Shown here piece after piece: positions 42,681-52,395 of a stretch of 64,000 bases of DNA (position 1 is the first letter of the stretch; the number at the start of each line of letters is the position of its first letter). The stretch is from Candidatus Mediterraneibacter pullistercoris (GTDB lineage: Bacteria > Bacillota > Clostridia > Lachnospirales > Lachnospiraceae), in assembly GCA_019116885.1 (NCBI GenBank), contig DXAU01000018.1, positions 1-64,000 of the forward strand, given 5' to 3'. Below the pieces are notes generated by a model. That model did no database searches. It worked only from the letters and a program-made list of their open reading frames with translations, and was not told where the DNA came from. A program made the translations under genes and the position numbers.

Positions 42681-44594
42681 ATGAAACACGGATTTGTAAA
42701 AGTTGCCGCAGCCACGCCGGATATCCGGGTGGCAGATGCAGAGTTCAACACAGAGAAAATATGTGAAGCGATCAGCGAAGCCTGCAGACAGAAAGCGAAG
42801 ATCATCGTGTTTCCGGAATTATGTGTGACCGGATATACATGCGGAGATCTGTTTACTCAGGATGTTCTTTTAAAAGCGGCGAAAGATGCTCTGATAAAGA
42901 TTGCAGATCACACAAAGGACAAGGATATCCTGGCATTTGCCGGTGCGCCTCTGTCTGTCGGCGGCAAGCTGTACAATGTGGCGGCGGCAATGAATCAGGG
43001 AAAGATCATCGGGCTTACGACAAAGACATTTCTTCCAAATTACGCAGAATTCTATGAGATGCGGCAGTTTACACCGGGCCCGGATACAGCGGGATATATT
43101 CAGTTTAACGGGCAGAAAGTGCCTTTTGGCCCGCAGCTTTTGTTTAAAGCGGACCAGATGGAAGACCTGGTCGTATCTGCGGAGATCTGCGAGGATGTAT
43201 GGTCTCCGGTTCCGCCGAGCATCGGAGCGGCTATTGAGGGGGCGACTGTGATCGTGAACTGTTCTGCCAGCGACGAAACGATCGGGAAAGATACTTACCG
43301 CAGAGAACTGATCGCCGGGCAGTCAGCGCGCCTGATCGCAGGATATATCTATGCGAACGCGGGAGAGGGGGAATCCACTACCGATGTGGTCTTTGGCGGA
43401 CACAATATCATCGCGGAAAACGGCGCAGTTTTAAAGCAGGCAGACCGGTATCACAATGAGATCATTTATTCAGAACTGGATATTCAGAGGATTGTAAACG
43501 AGAGACGGAAGAATACGACGTTTCAGGCAGCAGCTGTTCAGACGCTCATCCAGATTCCCTTTCATATCAGCAGAGAAGAGACAGCGCTTACAAGAAGATT
43601 CCCGAAGAATCCATTCGTGCCATCAGATGAAAACGTGAGAGCGCAGAGATGCGAGGAGATTCTGACGATCCAGGCGATGGGACTCAAGAAGCGTCTGGCA
43701 CATACAAATTCCAGGACTGCTGTAGTGGGTATTTCAGGTGGTCTGGATTCTACACTTGCGCTTCTTGTGACAGCACGGGCGTTTGACATGCTCGGGCGTG
43801 ATAAGAAAGACATCATCGCGGTGACGATGCCCTGTTTTGGAACAACGGACCGGACATATAATAATGCATGTGAGATGACGAGAAAGACGGGAGCCACACT
43901 AAAAGAGGTGCCGATCGCAGATGCGGTGAATGTCCATTTCCGGGATATCGGACAGGACCCGGAAAACCATGATGTGACTTATGAAAATTCCCAGGCAAGG
44001 GAGCGGACACAGGTACTCATGGATATTGCTAACCGGTCGGGGGGGATGGTCATTGGTACGGGCGATATGTCAGAGCTGGCGCTCGGCTGGGCAACCTATA
44101 ACGGCGACCACATGTCTATGTACGGAGTCAATGCGTCTGTGCCAAAGACGCTGGTCCGCCATCTTGTCAGATATGCGGCGGATGAGACGTCTGACGGGGA
44201 ACTGCGCAGGGTTCTTTATGATGTCCTCGATACGCCGGTGAGCCCGGAACTGCTTCCGCCAAAGGACGGAGACATTGCACAGAAGACAGAAGATCTTGTA
44301 GGGCCTTATGAACTGCATGATTTCTTCTTATATTATATGATCCGTTTCGGATATGAGCCGGCGAAAGTTTTCAGGCTGGCAGAGCTGGTGTTTAACGGAG
44401 ATTATGACAGGGAGACGATTCTGAAATGGCTGAAGACGTTCTGCAGGAGATTTTTCTCTCAGCAGTTCAAGCGCTCCTGCCTGCCGGACGGACCGAAGAT
44501 CGGTACGGTAGCGCTCTCTCCGCGGGGAGACTGGCGTATGCCGAGCGACGCGTGCGCGGCAGTATGGATGAAAGAACTGGATGAATTAGAATAG
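42681..44594 (+). CDS. nadE: Glutamine-dependent NAD+ synthetase
   Basis: A 637-residue two-domain enzyme. The N-terminal nitrilase-type glutaminase (~1-290) has the Glu in IVFPELCVTGYTCGDL, the Lys in KTFLPNYAEFYE and the nucleophile Cys in VSAEICEDVWSPVPPS. The C-terminal synthetase (~300-637) has the ATP P-loop VVGISGGLDSTLALLV and GTGDMSELALGWATYNGDH. It converts deamido-NAD to NAD+ with glutamine as nitrogen source. AAAGGAAAGG precedes ATG 42681; the TTG at 42660 is an alternative start. Confidence 0.97.
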   Translation: MKHGFVKVAAATPDIRVADAEFNTEKICEAISEACRQKAKIIVFPELCVTGYTCGDLFTQDVLLKAAKDALIKIADHTKDKDILAFAGAPLSVGGKLYNVAAAMNQGKIIGLTTKTFLPNYAEFYEMRQFTPGPDTAGYIQFNGQKVPFGPQLLFKADQMEDLVVSAEICEDVWSPVPPSIGAAIEGATVIVNCSASDETIGKDTYRRELIAGQSARLIAGYIYANAGEGESTTDVVFGGHNIIAENGAVLKQADRYHNEIIYSELDIQRIVNERRKNTTFQAAAVQTLIQIPFHISREETALTRRFPKNPFVPSDENVRAQRCEEILTIQAMGLKKRLAHTNSRTAVVGISGGLDSTLALLVTARAFDMLGRDKKDIIAVTMPCFGTTDRTYNNACEMTRKTGATLKEVPIADAVNVHFRDIGQDPENHDVTYENSQARERTQVLMDIANRSGGMVIGTGDMSELALGWATYNGDHMSMYGVNASVPKTLVRHLVRYAADETSDGELRRVLYDVLDTPVSPELLPPKDGDIAQKTEDLVGPYELHDFFLYYMIRFGYEPAKVFRLAELVFNGDYDRETILKWLKTFCRRFFSQQFKRSCLPDGPKIGTVALSPRGDWRMPSDACAAVWMKELDELE

Positions 44595-44612
44595 AAACAG
44601 GAGGGGAAGAAC

Positions 44613-45680
44613 ATGAAACTTATCAGGACAGAGGATGCAGTCGGCAGCGTACTCTGCCATGACATTACGCAGATCATCCCAGGCGTGGTGAAAGATGCAG
44701 TATTCCGAAAAGGACATGTGGTGACAGAAGAAGATATCCCGGTCCTGCTCTCTGTCGGGAAAGAGCATCTGTATGTATGGGAGAAGCAGGAAGGTATGCT
44801 CCATGAGAATGAAGCGGCCGAAGTGCTCCGCCAGGTGTGCCAGGGTGAATATATGAAAGCGTCAGAGGTAAAAGAGGGTAAGATCGAACTGACGGCGGAA
44901 AAGGACGGGCTGCTGAAGATCGACCGAAAGAAGCTCAATGCAGTCAATGCCATGGGACAGATTGTCCTTGCCTCCAGACATGGGGATTTCCCGGTGAATA
45001 AGGGCGACAAGATCGTAGGGATGCGAGTGGTTCCTCTTGTGATAGAAGAGGAGAAAATGGAGCGTGTAAAAGAAATATGCGGTGACGAACCTGTTTTCTG
45101 CATACTTCCGTTCCGCCAGATGAAAGCAGGGATTATCGCTACAGGAAGCGAAGTCTGCCACGGGCGCATTGAAGACAAATTCACCCCTGTGGTAAAAGAC
45201 AAATTAGAAGAGTGCGGTGTGGAAGTGATGGGACATATCCTGTGTGATGACGATGCAGAGATGACCACAGGAGCTATCAATGACTGGATTGCAAAGGGTG
45301 CAGACATGGTTGTCTGTACAGGCGGCATGAGCGTGGACCCGGATGACCGTACGCCGCTTGCGATCCGCAATGCGTCAGACGAAGTGATTACTTATGGAGC
45401 TCCTGTTCTGCCCGGAGCTATGTTTATGCTGGCTTACAGGAAACGCCCGGACAGGGATGGAGCATCCGGCGGTGTGGGTGCAATCCGCGGCGGAGACATC
45501 CCGATTCTGGGACTGCCCGGATGCGTGATGTACTCGAAACGAACCATTTTTGACCTTGTGCTGCCGCGGATCGCTGCCGGTGAACATCTGAGTGCGGACG
45601 ATTTCAGCGTGCTGGGTGAGGGCGGATTGTGTCTGAACTGTAAAGTATGTACATACCCGAACTGTGGATTTGGGAAATAG
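44613..45680 (+). CDS. Molybdopterin-binding protein with Cys-rich tail
   Basis: A 355-residue protein. The MoCF-type domain (PF00994; ~170-335) has FRQMKAGIIATGSEVCHGRI, DMVVCTGGMSVDPDDRTPLA and PILGLPGCVMYSKRTIFDL, as in MoeA/MoaB proteins. The N-terminal ~165 residues are a separate domain not like MoeA's first two. The end CLNCKVCTYPNCGFGK carries four Cys that could bind metal or an Fe-S cluster. No molybdopterin biosynthesis or molybdoenzyme gene is close. It follows nadE by 18 bases. A function in cofactor insertion is likely but unproven. Confidence 0.82.
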   Translation: MKLIRTEDAVGSVLCHDITQIIPGVVKDAVFRKGHVVTEEDIPVLLSVGKEHLYVWEKQEGMLHENEAAEVLRQVCQGEYMKASEVKEGKIELTAEKDGLLKIDRKKLNAVNAMGQIVLASRHGDFPVNKGDKIVGMRVVPLVIEEEKMERVKEICGDEPVFCILPFRQMKAGIIATGSEVCHGRIEDKFTPVVKDKLEECGVEVMGHILCDDDAEMTTGAINDWIAKGADMVVCTGGMSVDPDDRTPLAIRNASDEVITYGAPVLPGAMFMLAYRKRPDRDGASGGVGAIRGGDIPILGLPGCVMYSKRTIFDLVLPRIAAGEHLSADDFSVLGEGGLCLNCKVCTYPNCGFGK

Positions 45681-45688
45681 AATTCTTG

Positions 45689-46564
45689 CTACTGTGCGCG
45701 CCATTTTCCTGGTGACATCCCATATTTCCGTTTAAAGATGCGGTTGAAATATGACAGGTTGTCAAAGCCGCTCTGCTCTGCGATTTCAAGGACGGAACTG
45801 CCCGAAGTCCTCAATAGCCGTTCTGCCATGGTCAGACGGTAATCGTTAAGATAATCGATAAATCCGGTTCCCATGTGCCGCTTGAAGAATTTCATGAAAT
45901 GGGATTTACTGTAGTAGGTAAGGGCGGCCATGTCATCGATAGTGAGGCGCTCCGCGTAGTTCTCTTCCACATATTTCAGTATGGTCTTCATTTTTTCAAG
46001 AGACTTCGTCTGTGATACAGGCGTGGTCTCTTTTTTCTGCCGGTGGGAAATGAGCAGATAGAAGAACTGGAAAAGAAGCCCCTTTACCGCGAGCTGATAT
46101 CCCTCGGTCCTTGCGTCGCAGAGCAGATCGATCCGGCGGATACATTCAGAGACGTCTTTATAGCAGGGCAGAGCTGGAGTGAGGAACGTCTCGGAAGGAA
46201 TATCCCCGTTCATGAAAGGACAGATGAAACGGACAGCACACAGATCATTGCTGCCGGAAATGAGCAGTTCAGGCTTCATGATGATGTTTTCATACTCCAT
46301 TGAATATCCATGTTCCTGCTCGATGGAGTGGAGCTGTCCGGGACGGATGAGGACGATATCTCCTGATGTGACAGAACGCTTCTCCAGATCCGCAGAGACG
46401 ATGCCCCGGCCTTTTTTAATGACGATCAGTTCCAGCTCGGCATGCCAGTGGAGCGGAACTTGGGGAAAGTCTCCCGGGATGGAGCAGAGATAGGTGTTGT
46501 AGGGGAACTGTTCGTCCGTATGCGTTTTTGTCTCGTGATAATTCTGGTATTCGTTCAGGTTCAT
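45689..46564 (-). CDS. AraC-family regulator with cupin domain
   Basis: A 291-residue regulator. The cupin part (~35-110) has VPLHWHAELELIVIKKGRG and SGDIVLIRPGQLHSIEQ; the C-terminal HTH pair (~190-290) has LTIDDMAALTYYSKSHFMKF and VLEIAEQSGFDNLSYFNRIF. It is divergent from the glycogen phosphorylase gene (249-bp gap) and probably responds to a sugar controlling that locus. It is similar in build to the AraC gene at 29166-30125, which faces the GH13 gene. It ends only 8 bases from the convergent molybdopterin gene. Confidence 0.88.
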   Translation of the reverse strand: MNLNEYQNYHETKTHTDEQFPYNTYLCSIPGDFPQVPLHWHAELELIVIKKGRGIVSADLEKRSVTSGDIVLIRPGQLHSIEQEHGYSMEYENIIMKPELLISGSNDLCAVRFICPFMNGDIPSETFLTPALPCYKDVSECIRRIDLLCDARTEGYQLAVKGLLFQFFYLLISHRQKKETTPVSQTKSLEKMKTILKYVEENYAERLTIDDMAALTYYSKSHFMKFFKRHMGTGFIDYLNDYRLTMAERLLRTSGSSVLEIAEQSGFDNLSYFNRIFKRKYGMSPGKWRAQ

Positions 46565-46813
46565 TTTTGTTCCCTTTCTGAATGGATTCTGCGCTCATCA
46601 CATCAGCCTGTCAGCCGCCGGATTCTTATGCAAGCATAAATCCGCCTTCTGACATCAGATGGCTGAACTGTTATGATAGTATTGTACAATAAAACGAAAG
46701 TATATTGCAAGAAATTCAGTGGGATTAGTACTATAATGCGAATCATAAGGTGACAGTGTAAACTGTATTTAAGATCAGACATATGGATTTTTTCTGAAAG
46801 GAGAACTACTATC

Positions 46814-49066
46814 ATGAACATTCAGGAAAAGGTAGAAGCGTACCTTGGAAAGCCGGTTGCAGAGGCTTCCAACAAAGAGATCTATGACGGGCTGCTCGCG
46901 GCCGTACAGGAGATGGCAGCAGAGAAAGAGCGCACAGACAGCAAGAAGAAACTTTACTACATTTCAGCAGAGTTCCTGATCGGAAAGCTGCTCTCCAACA
47001 ATATGATAAACTTAGGCATCTATCAGGAAGTAAAAGAGATGCTCGAGAAGAACGGTAAAGATATCTGCCAGATCGAGGAGGCCGAGCCGGAGCCGTCGCT
47101 CGGAAACGGCGGACTCGGACGTCTTGCTGCATGTTTCCTTGATTCTATTGCCACGCTCGGACTGGCAGGTGACGGAATCGGGCTGAACTACCATCTTGGT
47201 CTGTTCAAGCAGGAGTTTGAAGATCATTTACAGAAAGAAACTCCGAACCCGTGGATCGAGGAGAAGTCATGGCTTAAGAAAACGGATACAGTATATCCGG
47301 TACAGTTCAAAGGGCTTAATGTCAATGCGAGAATGTATGACATTGAGGTGACAGGCTACAATAATAAGACAAATAAACTTCATCTCTTCGATATTGACTC
47401 TGTTGATGAGTCTATCGTGGAAGACGGAATTGATTTCGATAAAAATGATATCGAGAAGAATCTGACGCTGTTCCTCTATCCGGATGACAGTGACGAACAG
47501 GGAAGGCTGCTCCGCATCTATCAGCAGTACCTTATGGTAAGTGCGGGGGCTCAGCTCATCCTTGATGAGTGCACGGCAAAAGGATGCAATCTGTATGACC
47601 TGCCGGACTACGCAGTGATCCAGATCAACGATACACATCCGACCATGGTAATTCCGGAGATGATCCGTCTGCTCGTGGAGAGAGGCATGGATATGGATGA
47701 CGCCATTGATGTTGTGTCCAGAACATGTGCATATACGAACCACACGATCCTTGCCGAGGCGCTGGAGAAATGGCCGGTTCACTATCTGAAGAAAGTTGTG
47801 CCGCAGCTTATGCCGATCATCGAGGTGCTGGATGACAAAGTAAGAAGAAAATACGAGGATGAGAGCGTTGCCATCATCGACCGCAATGATACGGTGCATA
47901 TGGCACACATCGATATCCACTACGGATTCAGTGTAAACGGCGTTGCGGCGCTTCACACAGAGATACTCAAGAATTCCGAGCTGAATAACTTCTATAAGAT
48001 TTATCCGGAGAAGTTCAACAACAAGACGAACGGGATCACATTCCGCCGCTGGCTTATCCACTGCAATCCGCGTCTGACAGCTCTGCTTGATGAGACGATC
48101 GGAGAGGGATACAAGAAGAACGCAGCAGAACTTGAGAAACTTCTGGCATACAAAGATGACGACAAAGTGCTCGACAAGCTGCTTGAGATCAAACATAAAA
48201 ACAAAGAAGACCTCTGCGCTTACCTGCACGAGACTCAGGGTTTGGAAGTGAGCCCGGATACAATTTTTGATATTCAGATAAAGCGTCTCCATGAGTACAA
48301 ACGCCAGCAGCTCAATGCACTGTACATCATTGACAAATATCTGGAGATCAAGGCTGGAAAGATCCCGGCGGCTCCGGTGACAGCGATCTTCGGCGCGAAG
48401 GCAGCTCCGGCTTACGTGATTGCAAAGGATATCATTCATCTGATCCTCTGTCTGCAGGAGATTATCAACAATGATCCTGAGGTAAACAAATATTTAAGAG
48501 TCGTCATGGTAGAGAACTACAATGTGACAAAGGCGGGAAAACTGATCCCTGCCTGCGATATCTCCGAGCAGATATCCCTTGCTTCCAAAGAGGCGAGCGG
48601 CACAGGAAACATGAAATTCATGCTCAACGGCGCTGTGACTCTCGGAACCGAGGACGGAGCAAATGTAGAGATACACGAAGCTGTGGGCGACGACAATATC
48701 TTTGTATTCGGCGCGTCCAGTGACGAAGTGATCGAACATTATGCAAAAGCTGATTATGTTTCAAAAGATTACTATGAAAATAACGAGGCAATCAAGGATG
48801 CGGTCGACTTCATCACAGGCAAGGAGATGCTCAAAGTGGGATGCGAGGAGAACCTGACACGCCTGAAAAATGAACTGATTAATAAAGACTGGTTCATGAC
48901 TCTTCTGGATTTTGACTCTTACAAAGAGACAAAAGAGAAAGCCCTCGCTGCATATGCTGACAGAAAAGCATGGGCGAAGATGATTCTGGTCAACATCGCG
49001 AAAGCAGGATTCTTCTCATCTGACCGTACGATCGAAGAGTACAACAGGGATATCTGGCATTTATAA
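46814..49066 (+). CDS. glgP: Glycogen/starch alpha-glucan phosphorylase
   Basis: A 750-residue GT35 enzyme that releases glucose-1-phosphate from alpha-1,4-glucans. Typical pieces are [20 protein letters not shown] (~42-61), [20 protein letters not shown] (~93-112), [19 protein letters not shown] (~273-291), and the PLP-lysine region [28 protein letters not shown] (~594-620). Missing segments are not seen; the length is slightly below the usual 800. A TATAAT at 46732-46737 could be the -10. It overlaps in function with malQ, which follows 10 bases later. Confidence 0.96.
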   Translation: MNIQEKVEAYLGKPVAEASNKEIYDGLLAAVQEMAAEKERTDSKKKLYYISAEFLIGKLLSNNMINLGIYQEVKEMLEKNGKDICQIEEAEPEPSLGNGGLGRLAACFLDSIATLGLAGDGIGLNYHLGLFKQEFEDHLQKETPNPWIEEKSWLKKTDTVYPVQFKGLNVNARMYDIEVTGYNNKTNKLHLFDIDSVDESIVEDGIDFDKNDIEKNLTLFLYPDDSDEQGRLLRIYQQYLMVSAGAQLILDECTAKGCNLYDLPDYAVIQINDTHPTMVIPEMIRLLVERGMDMDDAIDVVSRTCAYTNHTILAEALEKWPVHYLKKVVPQLMPIIEVLDDKVRRKYEDESVAIIDRNDTVHMAHIDIHYGFSVNGVAALHTEILKNSELNNFYKIYPEKFNNKTNGITFRRWLIHCNPRLTALLDETIGEGYKKNAAELEKLLAYKDDDKVLDKLLEIKHKNKEDLCAYLHETQGLEVSPDTIFDIQIKRLHEYKRQQLNALYIIDKYLEIKAGKIPAAPVTAIFGAKAAPAYVIAKDIIHLILCLQEIINNDPEVNKYLRVVMVENYNVTKAGKLIPACDISEQISLASKEASGTGNMKFMLNGAVTLGTEDGANVEIHEAVGDDNIFVFGASSDEVIEHYAKADYVSKDYYENNEAIKDAVDFITGKEMLKVGCEENLTRLKNELINKDWFMTLLDFDSYKETKEKALAAYADRKAWAKMILVNIAKAGFFSSDRTIEEYNRDIWHL

Positions 49067-49076
49067 GGAGGAAAAA

Positions 49077-50597
49077 ATGAAAAGAGCAAGCGGAATCTTA
49101 TTACCGGTATTTTCCCTTCCGTCAAAGTACGGGATCGGGTGTTTCTCTAAGGAAGCCTATAAATTCGTGGATATGCTAAAGGAGGCGGGCCAGAGCTTCT
49201 GGCAGATACTTCCGCTTGGACCGACTGGTTACGGGGACTCCCCGTACCAGTCTTTCTCCACGTTCGCGGGAAATCCTTATTTCATTGACTTAAAGACTCT
49301 CATCAGAGAAGGACTTCTGACGAAAAAAGAGTGCAAAGCGTACGATTTCGGCGCTCAGACAGACTGCATCGACTATGAGAAAATCTACAATTCCAGATTC
49401 AAGGCGCTGAAAAAAGCGTATGACCGTTTCTGTGAAAATGGCGGCGAGAGAAGTGGGGACTATGAGACATTCGTCACAGAACAGGCTTTCTGGCTGGATG
49501 ACTACAGTCTGTATATGGCTGTGAAAGATAATCACGGCGGAGTGAGCTGGAGTGAATGGGATGCTCCGCTCAAGAACAGGGAAGAGGCAGCTCTTGACGC
49601 TGCGAGAGAAGAACTTGCAGAGGAGATCGGTTTTTACAAATTCCAGCAGTATGAATTTGACAAGCAGTGGAAGAAACTCCATGCCTATGCAAACGAGAAC
49701 GGAATTCAGATCATCGGCGATATCCCGATCTATGTGGCATTTGACAGCGCGGATACATGGGCAGCGCCGGAAATGTTCCAGTTCGATGACAATAACGAAC
49801 CGACCGGAGTGGCAGGATGTCCGCCGGACGCGTTTTCCGCTACGGGGCAGCTCTGGGGCAATCCGCTCTATGACTGGGAGTATCATAAAAAGACAGGATA
49901 TGAGTGGTGGATCAAGAGGATCGAATACTGCTTCAAACTTTATGATGTCGTGCGCATCGATCATTTCCGCGGATTTGACGAGTATTACTCGATCCCGTAC
50001 GGTGAAGATACCGCCGTGAACGGAAAATGGATGCCGGGACCGGGAATGGATCTGTTCCGCGCGATCGAGACGAAGCTTGGCAGGCCGGCGATCATTGCAG
50101 AAGATCTTGGTTTCCTTACGCCGAGCGTTCTGAAACTGCTGAAAGACAGCGGATTTCCAGGTATGAAAGTGCTCCAGTTCGCGTTCGACGCGCGGGAGTC
50201 GTCCAATTATCTGCCCCACACCTATCCGGCCAACTGTGTGGTCTACACCGGTACGCACGATAATGATACGACAAGAGGCTGGTATCATGAGGTGGGGAAA
50301 GAAGCAAGAGACTTCGCCAAAGAATATATGTGCAAAGAAAGACTTGACGAAGATTCGCTGGCAGAAGACTTTATCGCCATGGCGATGAGCAGCGTTGCGG
50401 ATCTGTGCGTGATCCCGCTGCAGGATTACTTGAATCTCGGCAGCGAAGCCCGCATCAACATCCCATCCACACTTGGCGGAAACTGGGTGTGGCGGATGAA
50501 GAAAGGGCAGTTCGACAAACAGACCGTAAAAGAGATTCAAAGAGTAACCAGGCTCTATGGACGGCAGAGGGAAGCAGATCCGCAAGAGACAGAGTGA
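49077..50597 (+). CDS. malQ: 4-alpha-glucanotransferase (amylomaltase)
   Basis: A 506-residue GH77 enzyme that moves glucan chains between maltodextrins and frees glucose. Motifs are LPVFSLPSKYGIGCFSKEAY, LPLGPTGYGDSPYQSFSTFAGN (~44-65), VRIDHFRGFDEYYSIP (~289-304) with the nucleophile Asp, AEDLGFLTP (~341-349) with the acid Glu, and YTGTHDNDTTRGWY (~391-404). AAGGAGG lies directly after glgP, 10 bases before the ATG; together they handle glycogen and maltodextrin breakdown. Confidence 0.97.
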   Translation: MKRASGILLPVFSLPSKYGIGCFSKEAYKFVDMLKEAGQSFWQILPLGPTGYGDSPYQSFSTFAGNPYFIDLKTLIREGLLTKKECKAYDFGAQTDCIDYEKIYNSRFKALKKAYDRFCENGGERSGDYETFVTEQAFWLDDYSLYMAVKDNHGGVSWSEWDAPLKNREEAALDAAREELAEEIGFYKFQQYEFDKQWKKLHAYANENGIQIIGDIPIYVAFDSADTWAAPEMFQFDDNNEPTGVAGCPPDAFSATGQLWGNPLYDWEYHKKTGYEWWIKRIEYCFKLYDVVRIDHFRGFDEYYSIPYGEDTAVNGKWMPGPGMDLFRAIETKLGRPAIIAEDLGFLTPSVLKLLKDSGFPGMKVLQFAFDARESSNYLPHTYPANCVVYTGTHDNDTTRGWYHEVGKEARDFAKEYMCKERLDEDSLAEDFIAMAMSSVADLCVIPLQDYLNLGSEARINIPSTLGGNWVWRMKKGQFDKQTVKEIQRVTRLYGRQREADPQETE

Positions 50598-50611
50598 GGG
50601 CGTGGAAGAAC

Positions 50612-51073
50612 TTACTTCACCAGAGTCCATATCCAGTATATAAGACCGAGGATCCAGCTTGTGAATATACCATAAAGTATGACCGGTCCGGCTATCGTAA
50701 ATATCTTGCAGCCAATGCCGAAGACCTGACCTTCTTTCTTATACTCCACGGCGGGAGCTGCGACTGAGTTGGCAAATCCTGTAATGGGGACGAGTGCGCC
50801 GGCGCCGCCCCATTTCGCCAGCCGGGGATAGATGCCGGTGCCGGTCAGAAGAACACTTAAGAGAACCAGTATCATTGAAGTCCAGCTCCCACATTCATCT
50901 GTGGGAAGACCCTGGATTTCACAGTAGTGGAAGATAACCTGACCCAGACAGCAGATAGTGCCTCCTAGAAGAAAGGCTTTGACCATATTCAGCCATACGT
51001 TGTGCCGAGGTGTCTTCTGCTTTACATACTGTTCATATTCTTTTTCATGTTTTAAACGCTGTATTTTATCCAT
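50612..51073 (-). CDS. spoVAC: Stage V sporulation protein AC
   Basis: A 153-residue SpoVAC protein with about four membrane segments (VKAFLLGGTICCLGQVIFHYC and SMILVLLSVLLTGTGIYPRL) and the typical motif AKWGGAGALVPITGFANSVAAPAVEYKKEG (~86-115). SpoVAC forms a channel in the forespore membrane that lets dipicolinic acid into the spore and out on germination. It lies on the minus strand, divergent from spoVAD and spoVAE, whereas these genes are normally in one co-directional row. AAAGGAG lies ten bases before the ATG. It ends 14 bases from the convergent malQ. Confidence 0.95.
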   Translation of the reverse strand: MDKIQRLKHEKEYEQYVKQKTPRHNVWLNMVKAFLLGGTICCLGQVIFHYCEIQGLPTDECGSWTSMILVLLSVLLTGTGIYPRLAKWGGAGALVPITGFANSVAAPAVEYKKEGQVFGIGCKIFTIAGPVILYGIFTSWILGLIYWIWTLVK

Positions 51074-51101
51074 ATCAGTGTCTCCTTTTGACAGTTTCTG
51101 T

Positions 51102-51130
51102 TAGTATCTTTATTTTTTCTGTAAATATAC
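51102..51130 (-). promoter_or_regulatory. Sigma-G-like promoter for spoVAC
   Basis: On the minus strand, GTATA (51126-51130), a 17-base spacer and GATACTA (51102-51108), the same -10 heptamer and spacing as upstream of spoVT. Confidence 0.5.
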
Positions 51131-51143
51131 CCCTAAGAATGAT

Positions 51144-51172
51144 ACATATTTCTGGAAGAGATGCAGATAATA
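51144..51172 (+). promoter_or_regulatory. Sigma-G-like promoter for spoVAD-spoVAE
   Basis: ACATA (51144-51148), a 17-base spacer and GATAATA (51166-51172), a slightly weaker copy of the pattern at spoVT and spoVAC, on the opposite strand to the latter. Confidence 0.4.
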
Positions 51173-51262
51173 TTTCTCAAAGCCGCAGTCAGATGCCGGA
51201 TGGAAGCCGCAGCGGCTGAAGTCTGCTCCGGCGGCATACAGCAAAGAAATGAGGATATTAGT

Positions 51263-52360
51263 ATGGAACATTTCACAGATGGACAGATCACAAGAGGAAA
51301 ACAGAGCCTGATATTCGAGAATCCGCCTTATATCGTGAGCGCCGCATCTGTTGTGGGAAGCAAGGAGGCCGAAGGCCCGCTCGGAAAACTGTTTGATATG
51401 ACCAATGAGGATGACCTTTTCGGAGCCCAGACATGGGAGGAAGCGGAAAGTACCATGCAGAAAGAAGCGTGTGTGCTTGCGCTTGGAAAGAGCCATATAA
51501 AAGCAGAAGAAATACGTTATCTGTTCGGCGGAGATCTCCTCAGACAGGGAATTGCAACGTCAATGGGGGTGGAGGCTCTGCAGATCCCGATGTTTGGTCT
51601 GTACGGAGCGTGTTCGACATCAGGTGAAGCGCTGGCCCTGGCAGGAATGAGTGCTGCGGCAGGGTATGGGAGATATATGCTGGCGGTGACATCAAGTCAT
51701 TTCGGGAGTGCGGAGAAAGAGTTTCGATTTCCGCTTGGTTATGCAAACCAGCGTCCGCTCTCGGCACACTGGACCGTGACAGGAAGCGGAGCTTTTCTTG
51801 TGCGCGCCGCAGAGGAAGAAAGTCCGGCAGAAGATCCGTATTCATCAGAACCAGCGGAGACAGATGTGGATACCTCCACACTCTCTCATGTGAGGATCAC
51901 AGGGGTAACTGTAGGAAAGATCGTGGATTACGGCCTTAAAGACTCACAGAATATGGGGGCGTGCATGGCTCCCGCCGCGATGGACACTATCGTACAGAAT
52001 TTTGAGGACATGGGCTGGAATGAGGAGGATTACGACCGTATTATTACCGGAGATCTGGGGAACGTGGGGCAGTCGATTCTGTTCGACCTTGTAAGAGGGA
52101 AAGGGTATGATATCAGAAAGAAACACCTTGACTGTGGTATGACTATATATGACCGGGAAAGACAGGATACTCACGCAGGAGGGAGCGGCTGCGGATGTGC
52201 GGCCGTCACCCTGGCGTCTTTCATCCTCCCCAAGATTGAAAAAGGTGAGTGGAAAAGGGTGCTGTTTGTTCCGACAGGAGCACTGCTCTCTACAGTGAGC
52301 TTTAATGAGGGCGCGAGCGTTCCTGGAATCGCGCATGGGATTATTCTGGAACACTTTTAG
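51263..52360 (+). CDS. spoVAD: Stage V sporulation protein AD
   Basis: A 365-residue protein of the thiolase-like fold. Recognisable parts are GKQSLIFENPPYIVSAASVVGSKEAEGPLG (~12-41), MFGLYGACSTSGEALALAGM (~110-130) and LDCGMTIYDRERQDTHAGGSGCGCAAV (~290-316). SpoVAD binds dipicolinic acid and works with SpoVAC and SpoVAE in loading it into spores. ATG 51263 is the start (GAGGATATTAGT upstream, family start at TDGQITRGKQS); the longer frame from 51161 adds residues unlike the family. Confidence 0.95.
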   Translation: MEHFTDGQITRGKQSLIFENPPYIVSAASVVGSKEAEGPLGKLFDMTNEDDLFGAQTWEEAESTMQKEACVLALGKSHIKAEEIRYLFGGDLLRQGIATSMGVEALQIPMFGLYGACSTSGEALALAGMSAAAGYGRYMLAVTSSHFGSAEKEFRFPLGYANQRPLSAHWTVTGSGAFLVRAAEEESPAEDPYSSEPAETDVDTSTLSHVRITGVTVGKIVDYGLKDSQNMGACMAPAAMDTIVQNFEDMGWNEEDYDRIITGDLGNVGQSILFDLVRGKGYDIRKKHLDCGMTIYDRERQDTHAGGSGCGCAAVTLASFILPKIEKGEWKRVLFVPTGALLSTVSFNEGASVPGIAHGIILEHF

Positions 52361-52395
52361 AACATCAGAGTATAAGGAGAAAGAGAGGACAAACA

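Noticed and set aside
44459-45370. 303-codon Ser/Thr-rich open frame antisense to the molybdopterin gene
   Set aside because: Low-complexity mirror of a conserved gene without ribosome site.
47267-48439. 390-codon open frame antisense to glgP
   Set aside because: It lies wholly inside a well-conserved phosphorylase, has no ribosome site, and its protein text matches no known fold; it results from codon use on the other strand.
49290-50630. 446-codon open frame antisense to malQ
   Set aside because: It mirrors the malQ gene completely and lacks a start signal or recognisable motif.
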